The notes below the pieces were generated by a model, which saw nothing but the letters and a program-made list of their open reading frames with translations, made no database searches and had not been told where the DNA came from. A program made the position numbers and the translations under genes. This document shows, in pieces, positions 19,646 through 33,100 of a stretch of DNA of 64,000 nucleotides. Position 1 is the first letter of the stretch. Every line of letters starts with the position of its first letter. Where the stretch lies: the NCBI GenBank assembly GCA_948470475.1, contig OX419342.1:18219177-18283176 (forward strand). Reading direction: 5' to 3'. Source of the stretch: Galaxea fascicularis (Eukaryota; Cnidaria; Anthozoa; Scleractinia; Euphylliidae).

Positions 19646-19670
19646 CTATATACATATATATATATATATA
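19646..19670. repeat. (TA)n tract left of the MITE palindrome
   Basis: A TA-rich dinucleotide tract separates the tRNA-like repeat from the family A element. Similar tracts lie at 20920-20941, 22177-22200, 51310-51322 and 51373-51388, at every junction of the cluster. Confidence 0.8.
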
Positions 19671-20917
19671 CCTGACCTTATGAAAACCAGGTCGACGAAA
19701 ATTCGAGGCTTTTTAGAACTTTCTTTGCTATTACCTCCGTTGTTCAACAAGGACACTTAAATTTTTGGCTTATTACCAGATTACAGTGTCGACGAAAGGA
19801 AAAAAAAAAAGAACATGGCTATTTGCTATATAATTAGACATGAAATCGACGTAACCTCTGACCTGAGCTATCGTGTGGGCAGTAGTGTCAGTTTTGCCCA
19901 AATCTTGCTTTGGAACGTCGGCCTTGCCGAGAGCAAAGTTGCCGTCGGAAAGAGTGATCGATTTGCACGAAATCAAGCAACGTTTTAAACCGAATTCCCT
20001 CGTGGCTAACACAAATAACAGCAAGCTCTTGGTAAATTACATCTACGTAAACATGTGGCAAATGTTACGACTAGATTTGAGGCCGGAAATCACACATTAT
20101 GACACTTCAAATTATCACATCACTTATCAGATCACTAGCATAGAATCGCTAAAGCCGCAAGGGCGGTAACAAGTCAAGAAACTGGAAAAACTTACGGTTT
20201 TCGCGCAGAAATACCGAGGCAAATCTTGTCGTCGCCTGATAGTTACTTGAAGTCCCGGATGTTGAAAACTGATTTCAAGCGAACTTCCGTCAAGCCCTTG
20301 TTTCTTGCTCAATTTTTACTAAGTCTTTAGCCTGGTCAAAAGTCAAGTCCAATTTCACCATGTGCGCTTACAAATCAACCCTGACACCTACGTTTTGAGG
20401 CTAAAGACTCCTTACCTCCGAAAGCAAAGCTCTACAATAACCTTCACTGCGCCTAACAGTCGACTTCATAGCCCCGACAAGATAAATACGCACGAAGGTT
20501 ATTAGACGAGGCAGACACTGCATCTCGCTAGAATTTTTCCCTCACTGAGCTTCATGATGCTCTAAGGAAAACTTTGCTCTAGGAGGTGAACAGCAAAGCT
20601 AAATATACTGACTCCGTTTGAAACTAAGCCTACGCTAAGATTTCAAATTCATGCAAATTTTCTTGAGAAAGAGAGAGAGAGAGAGAGAGTGGGACCAAAT
20701 AAGGAGGGTTAAAAGGGAGGAGGGGGTGGGTAGGGGGGGAAGAGCTTTTTTTAACTTTCAATGTTAACTTTCTCTTACTAATCAGCTAATTGCCATCGTC
20801 GCTCCCCCCAGCACAAGCAAAGACGAAGAAGAATAGAAGGGGGAAACACGCCTCACTGTACTAAAATAAACAAGGTTTAGTGTAACTTTCCTGCGACCCT
20901 GTTTTCAAAAATCCAGG
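19671..20917 (+). mobile_element. Family A MITE-like element, copy 1 (1.25 kb)
   Basis: The left end CCTGACCTTATGAAAACCAG and, inverted from the right end, CCTGGATTTTTGAAAAC.AGGG form imperfect TIRs of about 28 bp. It is 1,247 bp long and lies in a (TA)n tract. The middle part ('ctaagtctttagcctggtca', 'acctcc.aaagcaaagctc') is homologous to the tandem family B element. A G-rich tract at about 20699-20740 could form a quadruplex. Reading frames of 60-98 codons are not supported as genes. Confidence 0.75.
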
Positions 20918-20941
20918 TAGATATATATATATATATATATA

Positions 20942-22176
20942 CCTGGATTTTTGAAAAAAGGGTCGCAGGAAAGTTATACTAAGCCTTGTTTATTTTAGTA
21001 CTGAGGTGTGTTTCCCCCTTCTATTCTTCTTCGTCTTTGCTTGTGCTGGGGGGAGCGACGATGGCAATTAGCTGATTAGTAAGAGAAAGTTAACATTGAA
21101 AGTTGAAATAAGCTCTCCCCCCCCCTACGCTCCCCCTCCTCCCTTTTAATACTCTTTATTTGGTCCCACTCTCTCTCTCTTTCTTAAGAAAATTTGCATG
21201 AATTTGAAATCTTAGCGTAGGCTTAGTTTCAAACGGAGTCAGTATATTTAGCTTTCCTGTTCACTTCCTAGAGCAAAGTTTTCCTTAGAGCATCATGAAG
21301 CTCAGTGAGGGAAAAAGTCTAGCGAGATGCAGTATCTGCCTCGTCTAATAACCTTCGTGCGTATTTATCTTGTCGGGGCTATGAAGTGGACTGTTAGGCG
21401 CAGTGAAGGTTATTGTAGAGCTTTGCTTTCGGAGGTAAGGAGTCTTTAGCCTCAAAACGTAGGTGTCAGGGTTGATTTGTAAGCGCACATGGTGAAATTG
21501 AACTTGACTTTTGACCAGGCTAAAGACTTAGTAAAAATTGAGCAAGAAACAAGGGCTTGACGGAAGTTCGCTTGAAATCAGTTTTCAACATCCGGGACTT
21601 CAAGTAACTATCAGGCGACGACAAGATTTGCCTCGGTATTTCTGCGCGAAAACCGTAAGTTTTTCCAGTTTCTTGACTTGTTACCGCCCTTGCGGCTTTA
21701 GCGATTCTATGCTAGTGATCTGATAAGTGATGTGATAATTTGAAGTGTCATAATGTGTGATTTCCGGCCTCAAATCTAGTCGTAACATTTGCCACATGTT
21801 TACGTAGATGTAATTTACCAAGAGCTTGCTGTTATTTGTGTTAGCCACGAGGGAATTCGGTTTAAAACGTTGCTTGATTTCGTGCACATCGATCACTCTT
21901 TCCGACGGCAACTTTGCTCTCGGCAAGGCCGACGTTTCAAAGCAAGATTTGGGCAAAACTGACACTACTGCCCACACGATAGTTCAGGTCAGAGGTTACG
22001 TCGATTTCATGTCTAATTATATAGCAAATAGCCATGTTCTTTTTTTTTCCTTTCGTCGACACTGTAATCTGGTAAAAAGGAAAAAAGTTAAGTGTCCTTG
22101 TTGAACAACGGAGGTAATAGCAAAGAAAGTTCTAAAAAGCCTCAAATTTTCGTCGACCTGGTTTTCATAAGGTCAG
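20942..22176 (-). mobile_element. Family A MITE-like element, copy 2, inverted
   Basis: It is an inverted copy of 19671-20917 with a small number of substitutions and indels (1,235 bp). It meets copy 1 head to head across (TA)n at 20920-20941. Together they form a 2.5-kb palindrome. Confidence 0.8.
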
Positions 22177-22200
22177 ATATATATATATATATATATATAT

Positions 22201-23443
22201 CTGTCTGAATTTACAAAAACGTACCTACAGAAATTCCAAGCGCGTTGTAACAATTTGACCCCTGAGGTGAATAAAAAACAGTTGAATGTCGCTAGGTAGG
22301 GCTTAAAATCGACAAATTAATCGCTGGAAACAGACGAAAAGTCGATCTTGGCAAAAGCGACAGAATTGTAATGAAATAAACAACATTTACTAAAAGCACA
22401 GAAATTATGACCTTTCAGTCTCGCAAACTATGAGGCTCATAGCGAGATGCCCGACTAAAACAGATCCAGAATTTACCGTTCTTGAGCCCAGAATCGGTTG
22501 TCTAAGACAAAATCACTTCAGCTAAACACTCACGAAGCGTTTTTATGCTTGCACACACTATTCTTATAACACGAGCAACACGACATACCTGAAATCCGTC
22601 TGTCAAACAAGTTGAGGAAATCATACAATTATCCACGTTCGCGGCACTGATAAAGTTATCCACAACCAACCAGGCACAATGTTTCCACACTTGATAAAGG
22701 GAAAATATCATCAAATTACTCTCTCTCAATAACTCTCGCTTTCCCCACATAAATCATCACATGTAGACTTTGCTGACACAGTCGATTTATTCAAGATCCC
22801 GGATGTAGCCATTCGTTTTCAAACGGACAAATATAGGGCGGTATTGACCAAAAAATTTAACTAAGTCTCTGGCCTGGTCACAAATCAGCTTTAATTTTGC
22901 TCTCGCCGAATAGATCTGACTCCTACAAACTACTTTTTCCGGCCAGAGACTCGTCACCTCCCACAGCAAAGCTCGCAATATGATGCCTTTCCGTCTCAAG
23001 CCCGAGATCGGTGTTTCACCCGTTTAGCCAAAATGAGACGGAATACGGTAACATATTGGACGAGGGCAGACTTTGCCAATCGTGAGAATTGTTCCTTCAT
23101 AAGGCTTAATGATGCCTTCCGGAAAACTTCACTGTAGGCGGCCAAAAACAAATGTAGAAAATTAACCGACCACTGAAAACAACTTCTAACGCGCGCGCTG
23201 ATTTAGAATTAGTGATTTGTGACACTAGGAGGATTGTGGGAAATAATATGTAGGGGAGAGAGGGGAAGGAGGTAAGGGGGGTGGGGGGGGGGGTGGGGAA
23301 AGATGTAAATAGCATTAAAAACGCGTTTATGTGTGTACTAAAAACAGAAAGACAAGGAAAAAGTGGTCAAAAAGTACTGAACAAGCCTCAAATGAGACTG
23401 TTGCTAACAATTCCTGGAGGTACCTTTTTGTAAATCAGGACAG
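22201..23443 (+). mobile_element. Family B MITE-like element, first copy at the array edge
   Basis: The left terminus directly abuts (TA)n at 22177-22200, while internal copies abut spacer sequence. This, with the last copy ending in (TA)n, suggests that the ancestral element was inserted in a TA microsatellite. Core homology to family A runs through 'taactaagtctctggcctgg' and 'caggccagagactcgtcacc'. Confidence 0.7.
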
Positions 23444-24144
23444 ATATCTCAACCCTATAGCAGAGAATCAACACTAATCCTCTAACAGACCGTATTAGAC
23501 CATATTTACGTGTTTTAAGATAGCGTTTTCGTTGCCAAAACATAAGGACGACAGTTAATTTAATAAAACGCAAAATTTTTCATAAGCAAAATTCAAGTCA
23601 AATTCTGTGTCTTTCAAGTCAATATAAAGACAAATGTTAGACCTGCAAGCACACAGAAACAAGCCAGTATAAGGCAATAGGTCGATTTGTAAGATCTGAA
23701 GTAAAGATATCTAGCTACTTCAAGGTCTTTGGTGGCATTTCCCGAGTTCAAAAGTCATCATCAGCTAGATTTGTGTTATACACGTTAAAAAATTATCTCA
23801 ACCCTATAGCAGAGAATCAACACTAATCCTCTAACAGACCGTATTAGACCATATTTACGTGTTTTAAGATAGCGTTTTCGTTGCCAAAACATAAGGACGA
23901 CAGTTAATTTAATAAAACGCAAAATTTTTCATAAGCAAAATTCAAGTCAAATTCTGTGTCTTTCAAGTCAATATAAAGACAAATGTTAGACCTGCAAGCA
24001 CACAGAAACAAGCCAGTATAAGGCAATAGGTCGATTTGTAAGATCTGAAGTAAAGATATCTAGCTACTTCAAGGTCTTTGGTGGCATTTCCCGAGTTCAA
24101 AAAAAGTCATCATCAGCTAGATTTGTGTTATACACGTTAAAAAT
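23444..24144 (+). repeat. Paired ~350-bp spacer repeats (example)
   Basis: Two direct copies begin 'atctcaaccctatagcagag' and end 'tgtgttatacacgttaaaaa'. The 3' part contains TCATCATCAG preceded by 'ggcatttcccgagttc', which resembles the end of hammerhead-bearing elements but lacks a pairing stem II. Confidence 0.85.
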
Positions 24145-27100
24145 CTGTCTGAATTTACAAAAACGTACCTACAGAAATTCCAAGCGCGTTGTAACAATTT
24201 GACCCCTGAGGTGAATAAAAAACAGTTGAATGTCGCTAGGTAGGGCTTAAAATCGACAAATTAATCGCTGGAAACAGACGAAAAGTCGATCTTGGCAAAA
24301 GCGACAGAATTGTAATGAAATAAACAACATTTACTAAAAGCACAGAAATTATGACCTTTCAGTCTCGCAAACTATGAGGCTCATAGCGAGATGCCCGACT
24401 AAAACAGATCCAGAATTTACCGTTCTTGAGCCCAGAATCGGTTGTCTAAGACAAAATCACTTCAGCTAAACACTCACGAAGCGTTTTTATGCTTGCACAC
24501 ACTATTCTTATAACACGAGCAACACGACATACCTGAAATCCGTCTGTCAAACAAGTTGAGGAAATCATACAATTATCCACGTTCGCGGCACTGATAAAGT
24601 TATCCACAACCAACCAGGCACAATGTTTCCACACTTGATAAAGGGAAAATATCATCAAATTACTCTCTCTCAATAACTCTCGCTTTCCCCACATAAATCA
24701 TCACATGTAGACTTTGCTGACACAGTCGATTTATTCAAGATCCCGGATGTAGCCATTCGTTTTCAAACGGACAAATATAGGGCGGTATTGACCAAAAAAT
24801 TTAACTAAGTCTCTGGCCTGGTCACAAATCAGCTTTAATTTTGCTCTCGCCGAATAGATCTGACTCCTACAAACTACTTTTTCAGGCCAGAGACTCGTCA
24901 CCTCCCACAGCAAAGCTCGCAATATGATGCCTTTCCGTCTCAAGCCCGAGATCGGTGTTTCACCCGTTTAGCCAAAATGAGACGGAATACGGTAACATAT
25001 TGGACGAGGGCAGACTTTGCCAATCGTGAGAATTGTTCCTTCATAAGGCTTAATGATGCCTTCCGGAAAACTTCACTGTAGGCGGCCAAAAACAAATGTA
25101 GAAAATTAACCGACCACTGAAAACAACTTCTAACGCGCGCGCTGATTTAGAATTAGTGATTTGTGACACTAGGAGGATTGTGGGAAATAATATGTAGGGG
25201 AGAGAGGGGAAGGAGGTAAGGGGGGTGGGGGGGGGGGGTGGGGAAAGATGTAAATAGCATTAAAAACGCGTTTATGTGTGTACTAAAAACAGAAAGACAA
25301 GGAAAAAGTGGTCAAAAAGTACTGAACAAGCCTCAAATGAGACTGTTGCTAACAATTCCTGGAGGTACCTTTTTGTAAATCAGGACAGATATCTCAACCC
25401 TATAGCAGAGAATCAACACTAATCCTCTAACAGACCGTATTAGACCATATTTACGTGTTTTAAGATAGCGTTTTCGTTGCCAAAACATAAGGACGACAGT
25501 TAATTTAATAAAACGCAAAATTTTTCATAAGCAAAATTCAAGTCAAATTCTGTGTCTTTCAAGTCAATATAAAGACAAATGTTAGACCTGCAAGCACACA
25601 GAAACAAGCCAGTATAAGGCAATAGGTCGATTTGTAAGATCTGAAGTAAAGATATCTAGCTACTTCAAGGTCTTTGGTGGCATTTCCCGAGTTCAAAAGT
25701 CATCATCAGCTAGATTTGTGTTATACACGTTAAAAAATTATCTCAACCCTATAGCAGAGAATCAACACTAATCCTCTAACAGACCGTATTAGACCATATT
25801 TACGTGTTTTAAGATAGCGTTTTCGTTGCCAAAACATAAGGACGACAGTTAATTTAATAAAACGCAAAATTTTTCATAAGCAAAATTCAAGTCAAATTCT
25901 GTGTCTTTCAAGTCAATATAAAGACAAATGTTAGACCTGCAAGCACACAGAAACAAGCCAGTATAAGGCAATAGGTCGATTTGTAAGATCTGAAGTAAAG
26001 ATATCTAGCTACTTCAAGGTCTTTGGTGGCATTTCCCGAGTTCAAAAGTCATCATCAGCTAGATTTGTGTTATACACGTTAAAAATCTGTCTGAATTTAC
26101 AAAAACGTACCTACAGAAATTCCAAGCGCGTTGTAACAATTTGACCCCTGAGGTGAATAAAAAACAGTTGAATGTCGCTAGGTAGGGCTTAAAATCGACA
26201 AATTAATCGCTGGAAACAGACGAAAAGTCGATCTTGGCAAAAGCGACAGAATTGTAATGAAATAAACAACATTTACTAAAAGCACAGAAATTATGACCTT
26301 TCAGTCTCGCAAACTATGAGGCTCATAGCGAGATGCCCGACTAAAACAGATCCAGAATTTACCGTTCTTGAGCCCAGAATCGGTTGTCTAAGACAAAATC
26401 ACTTCAGCTAAACACTCACGAAGCGTTTTTATGCTTGCACACACTATTCTTATAACACGAGCAACACGACATACCTGAAATCCGTCTGTCAAACAAGTTG
26501 AGGAAATCATACAATTATCCACGTTCGCGGCACTGATAAAGTTATCCACAACCAACCAGGCACAATGTTTCCACACTTGATAAAGGGAAAATATCATCAA
26601 ATTACTCTCTCTCAATAACTCTCGCTTTCCCCACATAAATCATCACATGTAGACTTTGCTGACACAGTCGATTTATTCAAGATCCCGGATGTAGCCATTC
26701 GTTTTCAAACGGACAAATATAGGGCGGTATTGACCAAAAAATTTAACTAAGTCTCTGGCCTGGTCACAAATCAGCTTTAATTTTGCTCTCGCCGAATAGA
26801 TCTGACTCCTACAAACTACTTTTTCAGGCCAGAGACTCGTCACCTCCCACAGCAAAGCTCGCAATATGATGCCTTTCCGTCTCAAGCCCGAGATCGGTGT
26901 TTCACCCGTTTAGCCAAAATGAGACGGAATACGGTAACATATTGGACGAGGGCAGACTTTGCCAATCGTGAGAATTGTTCCTTCATAAGGCTTAATGATG
27001 CCTTCCGGAAAACTTCACTGTAGGCGGCCAAAAACAAATGTAGAAAATTAACCGACCACTGAAAACAACTTCTAACGCGCGCGCTGATTTAGAATTAGTG

Positions 27101-30100
27101 ATTTGTGACACTAGGAGGATTGTGGGAAATAATATGTAGGGGAGAGAGGGGAAGGAGGTAAGGGGGGTGGGGGGGGGGGGTGGGGAAAGATGTAAATAGC
27201 ATTAAAAACGCGTTTATGTGTGTACTAAAAACAGAAAGACAAGGAAAAAGTGGTCAAAAAGTACTGAACAAGCCTCAAATGAGACTGTTGCTAACAATTC
27301 CTGGAGGTACCTTTTTGTAAATCAGGACAGATATCTCAACCCTATAGCAGAGAATCAACACTAATCCTCTAACAGACCGTATTAGACCATATTTACGTGT
27401 TTTAAGATAGCGTTTTCGTTGCCAAAACATAAGGACGACAGTTAATTTAATAAAACGCAAAATTTTTCATAAGCAAAATTCAAGTCAAATTCTGTGTCTT
27501 TCAAGTCAATATAAAGACAAATGTTAGACCTGCAAGCACACAGAAACAAGCCAGTATAAGGCAATAGGTCGATTTGTAAGATCTGAAGTAAAGATATCTA
27601 GCTACTTCAAGGTCTTTGGTGGCATTTCCCGAGTTCAAAAGTCATCATCAGCTAGATTTGTGTTATACACGTTAAAAAATTATCTCAACCCTATAGCAGA
27701 GAATCAACACTAATCCTCTAACAGACCGTATTAGACCATATTTACGTGTTTTAAGATAGCGTTTTCGTTGCCAAAACATAAGGACGACAGTTAATTTAAT
27801 AAAACGCAAAATTTTTCATAAGCAAAATTCAAGTCAAATTCTGTGTCTTTCAAGTCAATATAAAGACAAATGTTAGACCTGCAAGCACACAGAAACAAGC
27901 CAGTATAAGGCAATAGGTCGATTTGTAAGATCTGAAGTAAAGATATCTAGCTACTTCAAGGTCTTTGGTGGCATTTCCCGAGTTCAAAAGTCATCATCAG
28001 CTAGATTTGTGTTATACACGTTAAAAATCTGTCTGAATTTACAAAAACGTACCTACAGAAATTCCAAGCGCGTTGTAACAATTTGACCCCTGAGGTGAAT
28101 AAAAAACAGTTGAATGTCGCTAGGTAGGGCTTAAAATCGACAAATTAATCGCTGGAAACAGACGAAAAGTCGATCTTGGCAAAAGCGACAGAATTGTAAT
28201 GAAATAAACAACATTTACTAAAAGCACAGAAATTATGACCTTTCAGTCTCGCAAACTATGAGGCTCATAGCGAGATGCCCGACTAAAACAGATCCAGAAT
28301 TTACCGTTCTTGAGCCCAGAATCGGTTGTCTAAGACAAAATCACTTCAGCTAAACACTCACGAAGCGTTTTTATGCTTGCACACACTATTCTTATAACAC
28401 GAGCAACACGACATACCTGAAATCCGTCTGTCAAACAAGTTGAGGAAATCATACAATTATCCACGTTCGCGGCACTGATAAAGTTATCCACAACCAACCA
28501 GGCACAATGTTTCCACACTTGATAAAGGGAAAATATCATCAAATTACTCTCTCTCAATAACTCTCGCTTTCCCCACATAAATCATCACATGTAGACTTTG
28601 CTGACACAGTCGATTTATTCAAGATCCCGGATGTAGCCATTCGTTTTCAAACGGACAAATATAGGGCGGTATTGACCAAAAAATTTAACTAAGTCTCTGG
28701 CCTGGTCACAAATCAGCTTTAATTTTGCTCTCGCCGAATAGATCTGACTCCTACAAACTACTTTTTCAGGCCAGAGACTCGTCACCTCCCACAGCAAAGC
28801 TCGCAATATGATGCCTTTCCGTCTCAAGCCCGAGATCGGTGTTTCACCCGTTTAGCCAAAATGAGACGGAATACGGTAACATATTGGACGAGGGCAGACT
28901 TTGCCAATCGTGAGAATTGTTCCTTCATAAGGCTTAATGATGCCTTCCGGAAAACTTCACTGTAGGCGGCCAAAAACAAATGTAGAAAATTAACCGACCA
29001 CTGAAAACAACTTCTAACGCGCGCGCTGATTTAGAATTAGTGATTTGTGACACTAGGAGGATTGTGGGAAATAATATGTAGGGGAGAGAGGGGAAGGAGG
29101 TAAGGGGGGTGGGGGGGGGGGGTGGGGAAAGATGTAAATAGCATTAAAAACGCGTTTATGTGTGTACTAAAAACAGAAAGACAAGGAAAAAGTGGTCAAA
29201 AAGTACTGAACAAGCCTCAAATGAGACTGTTGCTAACAATTCCTGGAGGTACCTTTTTGTAAATCAGGACAGATATCTCAACCCTATAGCAGAGAATCAA
29301 CACTAATCCTCTAACAGACCGTATTAGACCATATTTACGTGTTTTAAGATAGCGTTTTCGTTGCCAAAACATAAGGACGACAGTTAATTTAATAAAACGC
29401 AAAATTTTTCATAAGCAAAATTCAAGTCAAATTCTGTGTCTTTCAAGTCAATATAAAGACAAATGTTAGACCTGCAAGCACACAGAAACAAGCCAGTATA
29501 AGGCAATAGGTCGATTTGTAAGATCTGAAGTAAAGATATCTAGCTACTTCAAGGTCTTTGGTGGCATTTCCCGAGTTCAAAAGTCATCATCAGCTAGATT
29601 TGTGTTATACACGTTAAAAAATTATCTCAACCCTATAGCAGAGAATCAACACTAATCCTCTAACAGACCGTATTAGACCATATTTACGTGTTTTAAGATA
29701 GCGTTTTCGTTGCCAAAACATAAGGACGACAGTTAATTTAATAAAACGCAAAATTTTTCATAAGCAAAATTCAAGTCAAATTCTGTGTCTTTCAAGTCAA
29801 TATAAAGACAAATGTTAGACCTGCAAGCACACAGAAACAAGCCAGTATAAGGCAATAGGTCGATTTGTAAGATCTGAAGTAAAGATATCTAGCTACTTCA
29901 AGGTCTTTGGTGGCATTTCCCGAGTTCAAAAGTCATCATCAGCTAGATTTGTGTTATACACGTTAAAAATCTGTCTGAATTTACAAAAACGTACCTACAG
30001 AAATTCCAAGCGCGTTGTAACAATTTGACCCCTGAGGTGAATAAAAAACAGTTGAATGTCGCTAGGTAGGGCTTAAAATCGACAAATTAATCGCTGGAAA

Positions 30101-33100
30101 CAGACGAAAAGTCGATCTTGGCAAAAGCGACAGAATTGTAATGAAATAAACAACATTTACTAAAAGCACAGAAATTATGACCTTTCAGTCTCGCAAACTA
30201 TGAGGCTCATAGCGAGATGCCCGACTAAAACAGATCCAGAATTTACCGTTCTTGAGCCCAGAATCGGTTGTCTAAGACAAAATCACTTCAGCTAAACACT
30301 CACGAAGCGTTTTTATGCTTGCACACACTATTCTTATAACACGAGCAACACGACATACCTGAAATCCGTCTGTCAAACAAGTTGAGGAAATCATACAATT
30401 ATCCACGTTCGCGGCACTGATAAAGTTATCCACAACCAACCAGGCACAATGTTTCCACACTTGATAAAGGGAAAATATCATCAAATTACTCTCTCTCAAT
30501 AACTCTCGCTTTCCCCACATAAATCATCACATGTAGACTTTGCTGACACAGTCGATTTATTCAAGATCCCGGATGTAGCCATTCGTTTTCAAACGGACAA
30601 ATATAGGGCGGTATTGACCAAAAAATTTAACTAAGTCTCTGGCCTGGTCACAAATCAGCTTTAATTTTGCTCTCGCCGAATAGATCTGACTCCTACAAAC
30701 TACTTTTTCAGGCCAGAGACTCGTCACCTCCCACAGCAAAGCTCGCAATATGATGCCTTTCCGTCTCAAGCCCGAGATCGGTGTTTCACCCGTTTAGCCA
30801 AAATGAGACGGAATACGGTAACATATTGGACGAGGGCAGACTTTGCCAATCGTGAGAATTGTTCCTTCATAAGGCTTAATGATGCCTTCCGGAAAACTTC
30901 ACTGTAGGCGGCCAAAAACAAATGTAGAAAATTAACCGACCACTGAAAACAACTTCTAACGCGCGCGCTGATTTAGAATTAGTGATTTGTGACACTAGGA
31001 GGATTGTGGGAAATAATATGTAGGGGAGAGAGGGGAAGGAGGTAAGGGGGGTGGGGGGGGGGGGTGGGGAAAGATGTAAATAGCATTAAAAACGCGTTTA
31101 TGTGTGTACTAAAAACAGAAAGACAAGGAAAAAGTGGTCAAAAAGTACTGAACAAGCCTCAAATGAGACTGTTGCTAACAATTCCTGGAGGTACCTTTTT
31201 GTAAATCAGGACAGATATCTCAACCCTATAGCAGAGAATCAACACTAATCCTCTAACAGACCGTATTAGACCATATTTACGTGTTTTAAGATAGCGTTTT
31301 CGTTGCCAAAACATAAGGACGACAGTTAATTTAATAAAACGCAAAATTTTTCATAAGCAAAATTCAAGTCAAATTCTGTGTCTTTCAAGTCAATATAAAG
31401 ACAAATGTTAGACCTGCAAGCACACAGAAACAAGCCAGTATAAGGCAATAGGTCGATTTGTAAGATCTGAAGTAAAGATATCTAGCTACTTCAAGGTCTT
31501 TGGTGGCATTTCCCGAGTTCAAAAGTCATCATCAGCTAGATTTGTGTTATACACGTTAAAAAATTATCTCAACCCTATAGCAGAGAATCAACACTAATCC
31601 TCTAACAGACCGTATTAGACCATATTTACGTGTTTTAAGATAGCGTTTTCGTTGCCAAAACATAAGGACGACAGTTAATTTAATAAAACGCAAAATTTTT
31701 CATAAGCAAAATTCAAGTCAAATTCTGTGTCTTTCAAGTCAATATAAAGACAAATGTTAGACCTGCAAGCACACAGAAACAAGCCAGTATAAGGCAATAG
31801 GTCGATTTGTAAGATCTGAAGTAAAGATATCTAGCTACTTCAAGGTCTTTGGTGGCATTTCCCGAGTTCAAAAGTCATCATCAGCTAGATTTGTGTTATA
31901 CACGTTAAAAATCTGTCTGAATTTACAAAAACGTACCTACAGAAATTCCAAGCGCGTTGTAACAATTTGACCCCTGAGGTGAATAAAAAACAGTTGAATG
32001 TCGCTAGGTAGGGCTTAAAATCGACAAATTAATCGCTGGAAACAGACGAAAAGTCGATCTTGGCAAAAGCGACAGAATTGTAATGAAATAAACAACATTT
32101 ACTAAAAGCACAGAAATTATGACCTTTCAGTCTCGCAAACTATGAGGCTCATAGCGAGATGCCCGACTAAAACAGATCCAGAATTTACCGTTCTTGAGCC
32201 CAGAATCGGTTGTCTAAGACAAAATCACTTCAGCTAAACACTCACGAAGCGTTTTTATGCTTGCACACACTATTCTTATAACACGAGCAACACGACATAC
32301 CTGAAATCCGTCTGTCAAACAAGTTGAGGAAATCATACAATTATCCACGTTCGCGGCACTGATAAAGTTATCCACAACCAACCAGGCACAATGTTTCCAC
32401 ACTTGATAAAGGGAAAATATCATCAAATTACTCTCTCTCAATAACTCTCGCTTTCCCCACATAAATCATCACATGTAGACTTTGCTGACACAGTCGATTT
32501 ATTCAAGATCCCGGATGTAGCCATTCGTTTTCAAACGGACAAATATAGGGCGGTATTGACCAAAAAATTTAACTAAGTCTCTGGCCTGGTCACAAATCAG
32601 CTTTAATTTTGCTCTCGCCGAATAGATCTGACTCCTACAAACTACTTTTTCAGGCCAGAGACTCGTCACCTCCCACAGCAAAGCTCGCAATATGATGCCT
32701 TTCCGTCTCAAGCCCGAGATCGGTGTTTCACCCGTTTAGCCAAAATGAGACGGAATACGGTAACATATTGGACGAGGGCAGACTTTGCCAATCGTGAGAA
32801 TTGTTCCTTCATAAGGCTTAATGATGCCTTCCGGAAAACTTCACTGTAGGCGGCCAAAAACAAATGTAGAAAATTAACCGACCACTGAAAACAACTTCTA
32901 ACGCGCGCGCTGATTTAGAATTAGTGATTTGTGACACTAGGAGGATTGTGGGAAATAATATGTAGGGGAGAGAGGGGAAGGAGGTAAGGGGGGTGGGGGG
33001 GGGGGGTGGGGAAAGATGTAAATAGCATTAAAAACGCGTTTATGTGTGTACTAAAAACAGAAAGACAAGGAAAAAGTGGTCAAAAAGTACTGAACAAGCC

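Noticed and set aside
19671..22176. Palindrome as a simple sequencing fold-back artefact
   Set aside because: The arms differ at several sites and by small indels and have different TA-tract lengths, so a single-molecule artefact is unlikely, though read confirmation is still useful.
23755..23790. Hammerhead in the 350-bp spacer (TCATCATCAG region)
   Set aside because: CTGATGA and a GGGAAAT box exist on the minus strand, but the intervening bases do not pair as stem II and the cleavage triplet is not placed correctly.
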